A stretch of 44,381 nt of DNA from positions 2,503 through 46,883 of the forward strand of contig CAJUNN010000020.1 of NCBI GenBank assembly GCA_910587955.1. The letters run 5' to 3'. Made by a program: the position numbers and the translations under genes. The stretch's first letter is position 1. The number at the start of each line of letters is the position of its first letter. The notes under the pieces were generated by a model, which searched no databases, had not been told where the DNA came from, and saw nothing but the letters and a program-made list of their open reading frames with translations. Origin of the DNA: an uncultured Lachnospiraceae bacterium (GTDB lineage: Bacteria > Bacillota > Clostridia > Lachnospirales > Lachnospiraceae). Of this stretch, positions 8,867 through 18,135 are shown one piece after another.

Positions 8867-11704
8867 TTAAAACTTATTGATCGCCACTGCCGTATCGGCG
8901 CCCCCTAATGCAAACAGCCTTTTATATTCCAGACTTTCAATTTTAGGCACTCCTTCCCAAAAATCTATCTCCCGGACGGATTCCGCTGTTAAAATTCCTT
9001 TTTTTAAACAGCTCTCCAGACTTTTCCCTTCCTTTTTAAACGCCTCTACTCGGAATGCCTCTTCCTCGGACATAACGGGATGCCTTTTCTTTGCCTGCTG
9101 TCCTCCAATTCGATCATCCAGACACAAAGCGGATGCCATAGCCCAAAAATAAGTTTCATTCCGATACATATGGTACAGCTCAAGAAATGTCAAAGCAATG
9201 GAATACAAATTGATATGTGCGTTTCTTATATCAATGGCTTTCCTCTCTATGTTATCCGACAAAGCAATGGCAGATAAACATATACTTGTGGCCCTGTTTT
9301 CCAAATTCGCCTCTATCAAAGCCCACTCACAGAAAAACGGGCGGGATTCTACGACATAGTGGACATTCCGGAATAACTGCACCGCTTGCTCCGGCTGTTT
9401 TACTGTCCGGTACAGTTTTGATAAGTGGACAATGATATACTCATCATAGGGATCAATCTCCAAAACCTTTCTGTCTATCTTAACAGCCAAGGTATTGTTT
9501 TTCTTCACAAAATATTCGGATATGTACCGCCAGCTTCTAAGGCGCTCCACATATTCTCCCCTTTGGTGGGCCTCTATTGCGGCCTGCGTCATTTGGATGA
9601 AAATTTCGTCGAAATCATAGTGGAATTCTTCATCCAGTATCTTTCTTGCCGATCTTGCAATGGATAAATGCCGGGTATAAATCATATCACCGCTTACGGT
9701 ACTGGCCGCCTCATCCCCTAAAGGTCCCAGAATACTCTTTTTAATGTCCGTTTCCTTACAGTGATAAAGCTGTGCCATAACAGGCTTTGATAAAAAATAC
9801 AATTTCTCGGAGTGCATGGCCACAATATAGGCAAAGGCATCCAGCAAAGTCTCCTGATACAACGGTATTTCTCCCAGACGCCTCAGCATTTCCCGCACAT
9901 GATCATGCAGTTCATCCCCATACCGCGTTGCCAGCATGGCGCCCAGCAGCGCACCTTCATCCGGCTCGTTAATTTCTTCATTCCGGGAGGACTGTACCAA
10001 ACGCTTTTTGGCCTCCTCTGCACTCAATCCTTTCAGCCTCCCAAGTCCCTGATCTCCCAGAACTCTCCAGGCATCTATAAACTTTCCTGCATCTTTTTCA
10101 TCAATGCCCTTAAGGCGGGGCCTGCTAAAATTGGAAACACTCCTCCACTGCTGTTTATCTGCATCACTGTTAATCCAGTCCGTATCCCTGGCACAAATCA
10201 AAAAATGTATATGCTGATACTTCCGTTTCTTTAGCTTTTTTAATAATTCAAATAATTTTTGCGCCACCGGAAAGCAGTCATCCACCGCAATAATCCAGTT
10301 TCCTTCTCTTGTGAAATTTAATAGCTGTTCCTCATGAAGGGGCGTATCCTTTTCCGGACGCCGCAAAACCAGCGCCTGCCACCCGTTTTCTTTACAAAGT
10401 TCCCGGATGGTCTGTAGCAAAATGGTAGTTTTTCCCTCTCCGCCTGCTGCAGAAAGCAAAATACATTTGGTTTGATTATTCTCATTGCAGCTCAAAAACT
10501 CTTTCTGCAAAACAGGTACAATTCCTCGAAGCGGTATATAAGAAGAAAAAATGTCATTATAGGACGGCTCTTTCCCGTCAAAGTATTTCAAAATATCTTC
10601 TTTATCCGGTTCTTTCCTATTTCTGATAAATTTTTCATCTATCAAATGCCACCCTGCCGGCGCCTTCACTTCCTCCCCTTTTTCTTTTTTTCCTCCCCCT
10701 TTTCCGGCAGAAAATCCAACGCAGGGAAATACCCATGTATCCGTGCCCTCCGCCCGAAAATTCTCCGGCAGTCTCCCGGAAGCATCCAGCACAAATCCGT
10801 CATCTCTTGCTGACCAGCGCCTGGGCATAATGCGGACCGCATGTTCATGAAAATCCAGCTCTCCCCAATACAAGGAATTGTAATATTCTTCATCTTCCCT
10901 GGCCTGAAAAGCAGCCCCGCACTGTATAGACAAAAATCCCGAACCAGCCGCCGCTGTATAGCCTCCGCTGTTTTTGTGCATATGCCCGTGAAGATAAATA
11001 GCCTTATGTTTTGCAAATAAAACGGAAATCTGGTCTCTTTGTTCCCCCTGCAGCCAGTCCAGCGGATGATGTCCCAATATAATTTTATAATCGCAGCCTT
11101 CCAGCTTTTGCAGCGCTTCCTTTAAAATCCATTTTCCAGGCGTAAGCTGCTCCTTATCCTTATCCGAATTTGACAGCCAGGCTGTATGAATCCCTGCAAT
11201 GCCTATTTTTTTCCCTTCTTTTTCTACTATGTCATGAATACAGGCAGGAACATCAAAAAAGCCCTCTATAGGAAAGCACAAATCATCCATAGAAATGCCA
11301 TGCCGGAAGGCGGAAAAACGTTCAAAAATTTCCCGGCGCTTATTCAGTCCCACTTCGTCTGCATCAAAAAAATCCGGCCTTTTTTGAATCACGTCATATA
11401 AAGAAATGGCTGCTACCCCGCATTTCTCTCTGTCCACATCGTGATTCCCCGGGATAATATAAATCTTCGGGAAGTTATCATATACGTCAATAACCGGAAG
11501 CAAAAATTCATTGGTAAATGTGGCATACTCCTTTTCACTTCCCTTATTTGCAATGTCCCCGGTTATAAAAATCATATCTGGCACAAAGCCTTTTTCTTTC
11601 TGTTCTTTCATATGAGCATGTATGGATTTAAATAATTTTATTTGTCCGTAATTATCTTTTCCCGTATGAAAATCCGATAAATGCAGCCATCTTAAGTTTC
11701 CCAT
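8867..11704 (-). CDS. Calcineurin-like phosphoesterase fused to a STAND-like P-loop NTPase
   Basis: This is a 945-aa fusion. Residues 1-300 are a metallophosphoesterase with all metal-ligand motifs: D11/H13 (LSDFHTG), D50 (TGD), N87-H88-D89 (GNHD), GHH at 211-213 and HGHMH at 239-243. A Lys/Glu-rich linker follows at about 335-350. The NTPase has a Walker A-like AAGGEGKTT at 419-427, a Walker B-like IIAVDD at 471-476 and an LICARD strand near 502-507. The rest (about 570-945) is helical and TPR-like. An effector plus NTPase switch plus helical sensor layout is typical of bacterial conflict proteins, so anti-phage function is my inference. It follows the uracil-DNA glycosylase gene by 30 nt on the same strand. 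I do not recognise a named family. Confidence 0.8.
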   Translation of the reverse strand: MGNLRWLHLSDFHTGKDNYGQIKLFKSIHAHMKEQKEKGFVPDMIFITGDIANKGSEKEYATFTNEFLLPVIDVYDNFPKIYIIPGNHDVDREKCGVAAISLYDVIQKRPDFFDADEVGLNKRREIFERFSAFRHGISMDDLCFPIEGFFDVPACIHDIVEKEGKKIGIAGIHTAWLSNSDKDKEQLTPGKWILKEALQKLEGCDYKIILGHHPLDWLQGEQRDQISVLFAKHKAIYLHGHMHKNSGGYTAAAGSGFLSIQCGAAFQAREDEEYYNSLYWGELDFHEHAVRIMPRRWSARDDGFVLDASGRLPENFRAEGTDTWVFPCVGFSAGKGGGKKEKGEEVKAPAGWHLIDEKFIRNRKEPDKEDILKYFDGKEPSYNDIFSSYIPLRGIVPVLQKEFLSCNENNQTKCILLSAAGGEGKTTILLQTIRELCKENGWQALVLRRPEKDTPLHEEQLLNFTREGNWIIAVDDCFPVAQKLFELLKKLKKRKYQHIHFLICARDTDWINSDADKQQWRSVSNFSRPRLKGIDEKDAGKFIDAWRVLGDQGLGRLKGLSAEEAKKRLVQSSRNEEINEPDEGALLGAMLATRYGDELHDHVREMLRRLGEIPLYQETLLDAFAYIVAMHSEKLYFLSKPVMAQLYHCKETDIKKSILGPLGDEAASTVSGDMIYTRHLSIARSARKILDEEFHYDFDEIFIQMTQAAIEAHQRGEYVERLRSWRYISEYFVKKNNTLAVKIDRKVLEIDPYDEYIIVHLSKLYRTVKQPEQAVQLFRNVHYVVESRPFFCEWALIEANLENRATSICLSAIALSDNIERKAIDIRNAHINLYSIALTFLELYHMYRNETYFWAMASALCLDDRIGGQQAKKRHPVMSEEEAFRVEAFKKEGKSLESCLKKGILTAESVREIDFWEGVPKIESLEYKRLFALGGADTAVAINKF

Positions 11705-11734
11705 ATTTCGGCATTCTCCTTTTTCTTTTGCATG

Positions 11735-12310
11735 TTACACAGTAGCTACCCGGCCATTTAATTCCGCCCGCTTTCCTGCGATTTCCAAGAAATCTGCTTT
11801 CACACTCTCATACTTGGAAGGATCCCGCAGAATTGCGGAAGGGTGATAGGTGGCAGTCAGCGCGCAGTTTTTCCGAAGTGTCCAGGTGCCGTGCTGCCTG
11901 GTGATTTTAAAATCCGGGGAGATAATCCGCTGGGCGGCCACACGGCCAAGGCAGACAATGATCCTGGGCTTTAGAAGAAAGGTCTCGTACTTTAGATAGG
12001 GAAAACATGCCTCTTTTTCCTCCTCTTTCGGATCACGGTTTCCAGGGGGATGACATTTCAGAATATTCGTTATGTAAATTTCTTCCCGGGTGAGCCCGCA
12101 GTCCCGCAAAAGGCTGTCCAAGATTTCCCCGGAAGGTCCTACAAAGGGAATCCCCTGCTGGTCTTCCTGTCCTCCGGGCGCCTCGGCGATCACCATAATG
12201 TCCGCCTTGCGGTCTCCCCGCCCCATAACCGGCAGATGCCTGGTCCGGCTTAATGGACACTGGGTGCAGACGGCAATGTGCTGTTCGATGTCGTTCCATG
12301 TATACTGCAT
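11735..12310 (-). CDS. Family-4 (4Fe-4S) uracil-DNA glycosylase
   Basis: This 191-aa base-excision repair enzyme removes uracil from DNA. Motif A is AEAPGGQEDQQG at about 43-54, followed by IPFVGPSG, and the leucine-loop motif is TYHPSAILR with H156. Four cysteines (C15, C18, C86, C102) are placed as expected for the iron-sulphur cluster. The KRRIH insertion of UdgX is absent. I chose the ATG at 12310 with AGGGAG directly upstream; the frame stays open to 12370. It probably shares a transcript with the downstream phosphoesterase-NTPase gene. Confidence 0.9.
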   Translation of the reverse strand: MQYTWNDIEQHIAVCTQCPLSRTRHLPVMGRGDRKADIMVIAEAPGGQEDQQGIPFVGPSGEILDSLLRDCGLTREEIYITNILKCHPPGNRDPKEEEKEACFPYLKYETFLLKPRIIVCLGRVAAQRIISPDFKITRQHGTWTLRKNCALTATYHPSAILRDPSKYESVKADFLEIAGKRAELNGRVATV

Positions 12311-12419
12311 AAAACTCCCTCTTCCTTCAAATTTACTGCCGCCGTTTTGCTGCAGCCTGAACGAAAACATTTTATTTGGAAGAGTATACCATATAGGAAC
12401 ATATCCGAAAAATACATTC

Positions 12420-12473
12420 TTAATCCTCCACTGGCAGACTCTCCCTCACACAAAGGGTCCCATACCCCGCATG
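12420..12473 (-). pseudogene. Leftover 3' end of a second subtilase gene
   Basis: Read on the minus strand this encodes LTHAGYGTLCVRESLPVED followed by TAA. It matches the C-terminus of the intact subtilase at 14568 (GWGALCVRESLPG). The identical part is 23 bp, 12433-12455 versus 14575-14597. No upstream subtilase sequence is left here. It therefore looks like the scar of a deleted paralogue, with the SIR2 locus now lying between the two copies. Confidence 0.7.
12433..12455 (+). repeat. 23-bp direct repeat, left copy
   Basis: It starts GGCAGACTCTCCC and ends CACACAAAG. The copy at 14575-14597 is identical and in the same orientation. Together they bracket the AT-rich SIR2-TPR gene. Confidence 0.8.
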
Positions 12474-12672
12474 TGTCAAGTTGATGTCACAGATTTTTTT
12501 ACTTTTCCCGCGTAAAAATCGGTGAAACCCGCATAACTTCCTGGGGCACATGGTAAATTATTACTTAGTAGGGGCAAAATTGGAGGCAAATTATTATCAA
12601 GTTAGTTTCTCTTTACTCTATCCTCCCTACAAACATAATTTAAGCTAAAGAATTATTTTCCTCTGATGTGTT

Positions 12673-14275
12673 CTACTCTTCCTTCATCACACGCAAAACA
12701 ATATCCAGATGATTAACATATTTCTTATTTTCAGGCTCCAATTCTATTGCTTTCCTCATTTCTTTCACCGCTTCTTCATATTTCTCCAGAGCATGCAGGA
12801 TAATTCCCAAGCTGTTATGATACCTTGCATTTTCAGGCTCTAGCTCTACCGCCTTCCTTGACTCTTTCTCTGCTTCTTCATATTTCTCCATTGCATGCAG
12901 GGTAATTCCCAAGCTGTTATGATAGCTTGCATTTTCAGGCTCTAGCTCTACTGCCTTCCTCTTCTCCATTTTCGCTTCTTCATATTTCTTCATCTCATGC
13001 AGGGTAACTCCCAAGCTGTCATGATATCTTGCATTTTCAGGCTCTAGCTCTACCGCTTTCCTCTTCTCTATTGCCCCTTCTTCATATTTCTCCATCTCAT
13101 GCAGGGTAACTCCCATAATATAATGATATCGAGAATTTTTTGCATTCAGATTTACTAACTGCTTCTCTATCTCCCAAGCTTCTTCATAGTTACCGTTATT
13201 ATGTAATACAACAGCCTCTCTATATAACCGTTGCTGATCCGCCTGATTTGTAATCTTCTCAACAACATGGCTAATCTCTCCTTCTTCAGTTTTATCTTCT
13301 ACGTGTTCCCCCTGCTCAAACTCTTTGCCCCCTAACGATACCTCCGTAAATCTATCAATAGCATTGGAAAGCATCTGAAAGCGTTCTTCTGCATCATTCA
13401 AAAAGGTTTCTTTGGACGGCAGTTTATAATCAAATGCCTCTCCCATAAAACACATTACTTCATCAAACCCATTATGTTTAATTAAATATCCCTCCGCCTT
13501 TTCCAAAAAATCTAAAACCTTTCCATATGCTTTGTCTTTTTTATAAATCATCCAGTACGGAAACAACCATTCATTCTTTTTAAACTTTTCGCTATTTTCA
13601 ATTAAAAAGTTCATGAGGCTGTTATCATTACCTGCATACCCAATAAAAACCGGATGATACTCTGAAAAAAGCCTCTCCTAACGCCTTTTTCCAATTATCA
13701 TGAAGCACCTCTAACTCATCTGTCCTGTTCTTTGGATCAAGCAAAAGATCTCTATGAATTTTTATGATAGTAGGTCTTGATATGTGTTTGGTAACATAAT
13801 GTGCTAAAGATTCATGTCCTATAACCAAAGGTATTTTTTGCTCATAATAATTCACAGCATCTTCTGTCAAATGGTCAAAATTAGTTGTTATCACAACATT
13901 ATGCGGGGTCTCTGTCAATAAATGAGAAAGCATAACATATCCGATACTGGGTCTGGCATGTTCCATCTGTTTTTCCAGATAATTATATCCATCCACTGGC
14001 TGTCTTAGAAAGCGTCTTTCATAAAATTTACTGTAAAAACTGTACTTATTTTCTTCCGTTATGTTTAAATCTTCTTTCCACTTTACATGTGATTTTTCAT
14101 TTCTTAGCTCAAGTTCTTCGTCCCACATTGTAACCAGTTCCTGCCCAGATTTTATTCCGGAAGAGAGCGATGCACCTGCTCCAAGTACAAAACAAAATTT
14201 TCTTGGGTGAGGACCACTTGACACTTCTTTCACTTCATATATAAATCCCTTTAAACTTAATTCCTCACAATTCAT
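12673..14275 (-). pseudogene. SIR2-TPR defence-type protein, split by a +1 frameshift
   Basis: The 5' part (from ATG 14275, AAGGAG 6 nt upstream) encodes a SIR2-type NADase/deacylase fold: GAGAS at 32-36, TTNFD with N132 and D134, and the putative catalytic H174 (KIHRDLLLDP). That frame stops at 13628. The 3' part, open from 13614, gives the SIR2 C-terminus and about six TPRs. Removing one base from the A6 run at 13665-13670 (T6 in the gene) joins them as GEAFSEYHPVFIGYAGNDNS, which restores the GYAGND strand expected in SIR2 proteins and yields about 533 aa. SIR2-TPR proteins are associated with NAD-depleting phage defence. The break may be a real inactivation, a phase-variable tract or a sequencing error. 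It is AT-rich compared with its neighbours, suggesting transfer. Confidence 0.85.
12721..13128 (-). repeat. Four 102-bp tandem repeats encoding 34-residue TPRs
   Basis: Each unit encodes YHxSLGxxLHxxEKYEEA plus a KAVELEPENA end. Units are near-identical at the DNA level, so unit number could change by recombination or slippage. They form the C-terminal sensor-like part of the SIR2-TPR gene. Confidence 0.9.
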
Positions 14276-14393
14276 TCGTATCTCCTTATGCACACTTTCA
14301 ACTCCATCTGTCACCTTAGAGTCTACTTTACTTTGTGCTGCTTTCCTTTCACCAGTATTCACAATTTTATAATCTCTATATACTTATATAAAT

Positions 14394-14421
14394 ATATTAT
14401 CACAAAATCTAATTCAATCAA
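14394..14421 (-). promoter_or_regulatory. Possible promoter of the SIR2-TPR gene
   Basis: On the minus strand TTGATT (14421-14416) and TAATAT (14399-14394) are 16 nt apart in very AT-rich DNA. The rest of the gap 14363-14567 shows no gene. Confidence 0.4.
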
Positions 14422-14567
14422 GATTTGCTTTCATGTTTACTCCGGCAAACTCCATATTATCTATAATTCTTCTGGAAAGTTCCTTATCCTCATATCCTGA
14501 CAACGACAATTTTTTATTGATCCACCGAATATTATATTCCCTATAAATACACACCCAATAAAAGTTT

Positions 14568-16322
14568 CTACCCCGGCAGACTCTCCCTCACACAAAGCGC
14601 CCCCCATCCCACCCAGGCATTGGGATACACCTCAAATCCCGGCAGGGGACGCGCTCCTTTCTGCAGGTAAACCTTTACCTTTTCCCCGTAAAGGAAGGGA
14701 TCGTTCCCGTCCGTAATCCCCCACTGCATGAGAAGCGCCGCCGCTCCGGTCACAAAGGGGGTAGCAAAGGAAGTCCCCGTGGCCTGGGCATATCCGCCGC
14801 CGGGAGCCGTGGTTACAATATTTACTCCGGGAGCCGCCAGGTCCGGGCCCGGAAAGCCGTCTCCCCCGGAAACGCCCCGGCCGGAAAAGTCCGCGTAAGT
14901 CAGGTTCCGGCTGTCATAGGCGCCCACGGCGATAATTTTCCGGGCAGTAGAGGGAATGGTCAGGGTTGCATAGGGGGTGGGATACAGAAAGCGGGTATTT
15001 TCATTCAGAGCCGCACTGCTGGGAAGCCAAAGATGAAATTCCCCGTCTTTCACCTGTCTGGGAATCAGGGTAAAGGTCCAGATCCCGGAATCAATATAAT
15101 CCCGGCGCGGAAGAAACTCTACGTAGATTTCCTGGGACGGGCTGTAAGGCGTGGGCTCCCCGTAATACAGAAGAATCTCCGTATTTTCCAAAGTGAAACG
15201 CTGAGGGCCCAAAATATTCTGAATGGGGCCTGCCGTTCTCCCGCCGGGACTGGTGAGCATAATGTCCACTGTATCCAGGTATGATTTCCAGATCTGCACA
15301 TTTAAGGCAGCTTCGTACTCTCCCACAGCCAGAGGAACCTCCGTTTGGCTGCCCTCCTGAAGGGTCCCCCCCGTGTGGCCGCTGGCATATCCCTCGTTTC
15401 CCGTACCGATGCAGATGACGGATTTCCAAATATTCGCCATATCCGTAATATACGTTTCCAGAAGGGAAGTACCGTTGTGAGCCCCATAAGTATTGCCAAA
15501 GCTGACATTGACCGCCGCAGGAAGGCCGTAGGCGATGGCTTTGCGCAGGCAGTAATCGAGCCCCTGCATCAGCTCTGTAGTCCTGGGAAAAGATTCTGTC
15601 CTGGGCACCCCCAGCTTTACCACCAAAAGGGGACTTTGGCTTGCCACTCCCCGGTAGCGTCCGCCGCTGGCTCTCCCGTTTCCCGCCGCAATTCCCAGCA
15701 CCCGGGTTCCGTGGCCGCTGGCATCCACACTTGGGACAAGCCCTCTTCCCTGTCCTTGGTCGTACTGTCTTAGGGCTTCGTCAATCTGTTCCTTCGTATA
15801 CTCCGTCCCCATCCGGTAGCCCTCCGGCGGATTTCCGGAAATGGTCTGATCCCAGAGCGCCAAAATCCGGCTGCTCCCGTCCTCGTTGCGGAAATCCGGG
15901 TGGGTATAGTCCACCCCGGAGTCCAGGACAGCCACCAGAATCCCCTGCCCGTAAAGATCATATCCCGGACCCTGCACGCTGGTAATGCAGGAGGCCGCCC
16001 TTCCCTGGTTCACGGAGAAGAACAGCCTCTTTGGTTTCTCAATATATTCAATTTCCGGGATCTCCGCCAGCCTGGAAATGAGGGACTCCGGCACTGTCAG
16101 GATGGCGTACTCATTCATCAGCTCCACCACCTGGATACCTTCGTCCGCCAGGCGGCCGATGGTTCCGCTGTACTTTACTATCAGTTCCCAGGTACGCTCC
16201 TGCCGGTCATAACCTACATCCAAGTTCAGGGACTTCTCCCGCTCCGCCTCTGTGGCGTCCAACGCCAGATTCAGCATATTTTCCAGTTTTGAATTATCCA
16301 TAACACCTGTTGCATCCCTCAA
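14568..16322 (-). CDS. S8 subtilisin-like serine protease (CspB/C-like)
   Basis: This is a 584-aa subtilase with the full triad D134 (AVLDSGVDYTHPDF), H204 (DASGHGTRV) and S518 (GTSFATP). It has an N-terminal propeptide-like domain (about 40-100) and a large insert between H and S, as in the clostridial Csp germination proteases; no signal peptide is visible. The start is probably TTG 16322, overlapping the aroD stop as TTGA with AGGAAGG 5 nt upstream. ATG 16301 (MDNSKLENM) is the alternative. Its coupling to aroD is translational, not obviously functional. Its last codons are duplicated at 12420-12473. The substrate is unknown. Confidence 0.88.
   Translation of the reverse strand: MRDATGVMDNSKLENMLNLALDATEAEREKSLNLDVGYDRQERTWELIVKYSGTIGRLADEGIQVVELMNEYAILTVPESLISRLAEIPEIEYIEKPKRLFFSVNQGRAASCITSVQGPGYDLYGQGILVAVLDSGVDYTHPDFRNEDGSSRILALWDQTISGNPPEGYRMGTEYTKEQIDEALRQYDQGQGRGLVPSVDASGHGTRVLGIAAGNGRASGGRYRGVASQSPLLVVKLGVPRTESFPRTTELMQGLDYCLRKAIAYGLPAAVNVSFGNTYGAHNGTSLLETYITDMANIWKSVICIGTGNEGYASGHTGGTLQEGSQTEVPLAVGEYEAALNVQIWKSYLDTVDIMLTSPGGRTAGPIQNILGPQRFTLENTEILLYYGEPTPYSPSQEIYVEFLPRRDYIDSGIWTFTLIPRQVKDGEFHLWLPSSAALNENTRFLYPTPYATLTIPSTARKIIAVGAYDSRNLTYADFSGRGVSGGDGFPGPDLAAPGVNIVTTAPGGGYAQATGTSFATPFVTGAAALLMQWGITDGNDPFLYGEKVKVYLQKGARPLPGFEVYPNAWVGWGALCVRESLPG
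14575..14597 (+). repeat. 23-bp direct repeat, right copy
   Basis: It lies inside the last codons of the intact subtilase gene and is identical to 12433-12455. Confidence 0.8.
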
Positions 16323-17080
16323 CGTTTCCTTCCTATTACTCTATGCACCTCCTGCAATTCCTCCACTGAAATCTGGCCGGGCGCTGAAGCCTGTCCCGCC
16401 GTCCCGAACGTCATGGCCGAGCCGAATATTTCTCCGGAAATCCGGCTGACCGCTCCAAGCGCTCCCATGGAAATGGCAATCAAAGGCTGCCTGGCATATC
16501 GGCTTTTCATCTCCCAGGAAACCGAAAGAAGGGTCAGCACATCTCCCGGATCTCCGGGCATCACTGCAATTTTCAAGAGATCGGCTCCCGCCTCCTGCAT
16601 TCTTTTCAGCCGTTCCAGCATTTCCTCCCTGGGCGGCGTTTTTTGAAAATCATGGCTGGAAGCTACTACCTTCACCCCCTGCCCGCGGGCTTTGCGGCAA
16701 ACCCGGGAAAGAAGCTTCTCCCCCATAAAAAATTCCACGTCCAAAAGATCGGCTTTTCCAAGGTCCAGCACCTGCCATAAAAATGTTTCATAAGCTTCTG
16801 CGGAGATCTCCTGCTCTCCGCCTTCCCCTGCGCTTCGGAAGGTCACAAGCAAGGGGAACTCCCCCAGCCCTTCCCGGAGATCCTCCAGGATCTCTGCAAG
16901 TTTCTCCGGGTCTCCCGTCCCCTCATACCAATCGGCACGCCACTCCGCCAAGTCTGCTCCCGAAGCCTTAGCTGTTCCCATCTGCTTTCGAATCTCCTCA
17001 CGGGTCCTGCCCACGATGGGTACGCAGATTTTGGGACGGCCCTCTCCAAAGACCAAATTTCTTACCTGGACAACGTTCAT
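16319..17080 (-). CDS. aroD: Type I 3-dehydroquinate dehydratase
   Basis: This 253-aa enzyme catalyses the third step of the shikimate pathway, 3-dehydroquinate to 3-dehydroshikimate. Schiff-base Lys170 (LLKIAVMPG) and His143 (VVASSHDF) fall at the positions known for the enteric enzymes, and the substrate-binding E46/R48 pair (AEWRAD) and R82 are present. The ATG has AGGAG 8 nt upstream. It leads a two-gene unit with the subtilase. No other shikimate gene is in the window. Confidence 0.95.
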   Translation of the reverse strand: MNVVQVRNLVFGEGRPKICVPIVGRTREEIRKQMGTAKASGADLAEWRADWYEGTGDPEKLAEILEDLREGLGEFPLLVTFRSAGEGGEQEISAEAYETFLWQVLDLGKADLLDVEFFMGEKLLSRVCRKARGQGVKVVASSHDFQKTPPREEMLERLKRMQEAGADLLKIAVMPGDPGDVLTLLSVSWEMKSRYARQPLIAISMGALGAVSRISGEIFGSAMTFGTAGQASAPGQISVEELQEVHRVIGRKR

Positions 17081-17131
17081 GTTTTTTCTCCTATTAAAGT
17101 TCCGCTGCTGCCGTTTTTTATTCTATTATCA

Positions 17132-17160
17132 TTGCTTTCTGATTCATTTTACCATATAAT
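17132..17160 (+). promoter_or_regulatory. Promoter of the S1-domain gene
   Basis: TTGCTT (17132-17137), a 17-nt spacer and a consensus TATAAT (17155-17160) lie 45 nt upstream of the ATG at 17206. Confidence 0.7.
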
Positions 17161-17205
17161 AGAGATATTGGCGAACTATTTCGAAACGAAGAGAGGTAAA
17201 CAGTT

Positions 17206-18111
17206 ATGGAAGAAAAAGTGACTATGGACGACTACGCAGCCGAGCTGGAGGCATCTTTCCACAAAGTGCAGGAAGGAGATATCCTGACCGGAACCGTCAT
17301 CGGTGTATCGGAGACAGAGGTTACTCTGGATCTGAAATCCTACACCGAGGGCATCATCCGTCCGGAAGATTACTCCAGTGATCCTGCATTCTCCATCAAG
17401 AATGATGTGCAGCTCGGAGAAGAAGTGACAGCAACTGTCCTCCGCGCAGACGACGGACAGGGACACATCCTGCTCTCCCGCAAAGCGGCTGCCGATGAGA
17501 CGGCATGGAAGAAAGTAAACGAATATCTGGAAAACGGAACCGTTCTGGATGTGAAAGTAGCAGGCGTAGTCAACGCCGGAGTCATTGCTTATGTGGAAGG
17601 GCTGCGGGGATTCGTTCCTGCCTCCAAGCTCTCCTTAAGCTATGTGGAAAACCTGGAAGACTGGCTTCACAAGGAGATAGAAGTGCAAGTCATTACCGTG
17701 GAACCGGAGAAGAAGAAGCTGGTACTTTCCGCCAGGGAAATTCTGCGCAAAAAGGCTGCGGAAGCGCGCAGAAATAAGATCTCAAACGTTCAAATCGGAC
17801 TGGTAACAGAGGGCAAGGTGGAAAGCATTCAGCCCTATGGTGCATTCATCGATCTGGGCGACGGACTTTCCGGTCTCGTTCACGTGTCCCAGATTTCCGA
17901 AAAACGGATTAAGAGCCCGGACGTAGTACTCAAAGTAGGGGACACCGTTAAGGTTAAAGTAATCGCCATCAAAGACGGAAAGCTCTCCCTGAGCATGAAA
18001 GCTTTGAACGATGCGGCAGCCGAGGAAATCCGCGAGGAAAAGATTGTGCTTCCCAAAGCGGAGAATGTGACCACCAGCCTGGGGGATTTGTTTAAGAATA
18101 TCAAGCTGTAA
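17206..18111 (+). CDS. S1 RNA-binding domain protein (short ribosomal protein S1 homologue)
   Basis: This 301-aa protein has three S1 OB-fold domains at about 22-93, 108-177 and 197-266. The third is the most canonical (GKVESIQPYGAFIDL, GLVHVSQIS). Proteobacterial S1 has six domains and many Firmicutes versions have four, so this is a short form. It probably binds single-stranded RNA in translation or RNA turnover. Annotation as rpsA is possible, but essential S1 function is not assured. GAGAGG precedes the ATG, and the gene has its own promoter and terminator. Confidence 0.85.
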   Translation: MEEKVTMDDYAAELEASFHKVQEGDILTGTVIGVSETEVTLDLKSYTEGIIRPEDYSSDPAFSIKNDVQLGEEVTATVLRADDGQGHILLSRKAAADETAWKKVNEYLENGTVLDVKVAGVVNAGVIAYVEGLRGFVPASKLSLSYVENLEDWLHKEIEVQVITVEPEKKKLVLSAREILRKKAAEARRNKISNVQIGLVTEGKVESIQPYGAFIDLGDGLSGLVHVSQISEKRIKSPDVVLKVGDTVKVKVIAIKDGKLSLSMKALNDAAAEEIREEKIVLPKAENVTTSLGDLFKNIKL

Positions 18112-18135
18112 CACAGCATTTGCAATAGCTGCCAG

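Larger units (their letters stand above)
12311..12672. other. 362-bp gap: subtilase remnant and AT-rich junction sequence
   Basis: The UDG side holds a possible minus-strand -10 (TATACT near 12383). Next comes the subtilase 3'-end remnant (12420-12473). From 12490 to 12672 the DNA turns AT-rich and holds no credible gene; an imperfect inverted repeat (GATTTTTTTAC / GTAAAAATC) lies at 12492-12520. Confidence 0.5.

Noticed and set aside
11735..12310. UdgX-type uracil-DNA glycosylase linked to defence
   Set aside because: The KRRIH insertion that defines UdgX is absent, so an ordinary family-4 repair enzyme is the better reading.
12492..12520. Terminator for the SIR2-TPR gene
   Set aside because: The inverted repeat is imperfect and no T-tract follows it on the minus strand.
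12673..14362. Two independent genes (small SIR2 protein and TPR protein)
   Set aside because: The first lacks the SIR2 C-terminus, the second starts inside it without a ribosome site, and one base change joins them with family-like sequence.
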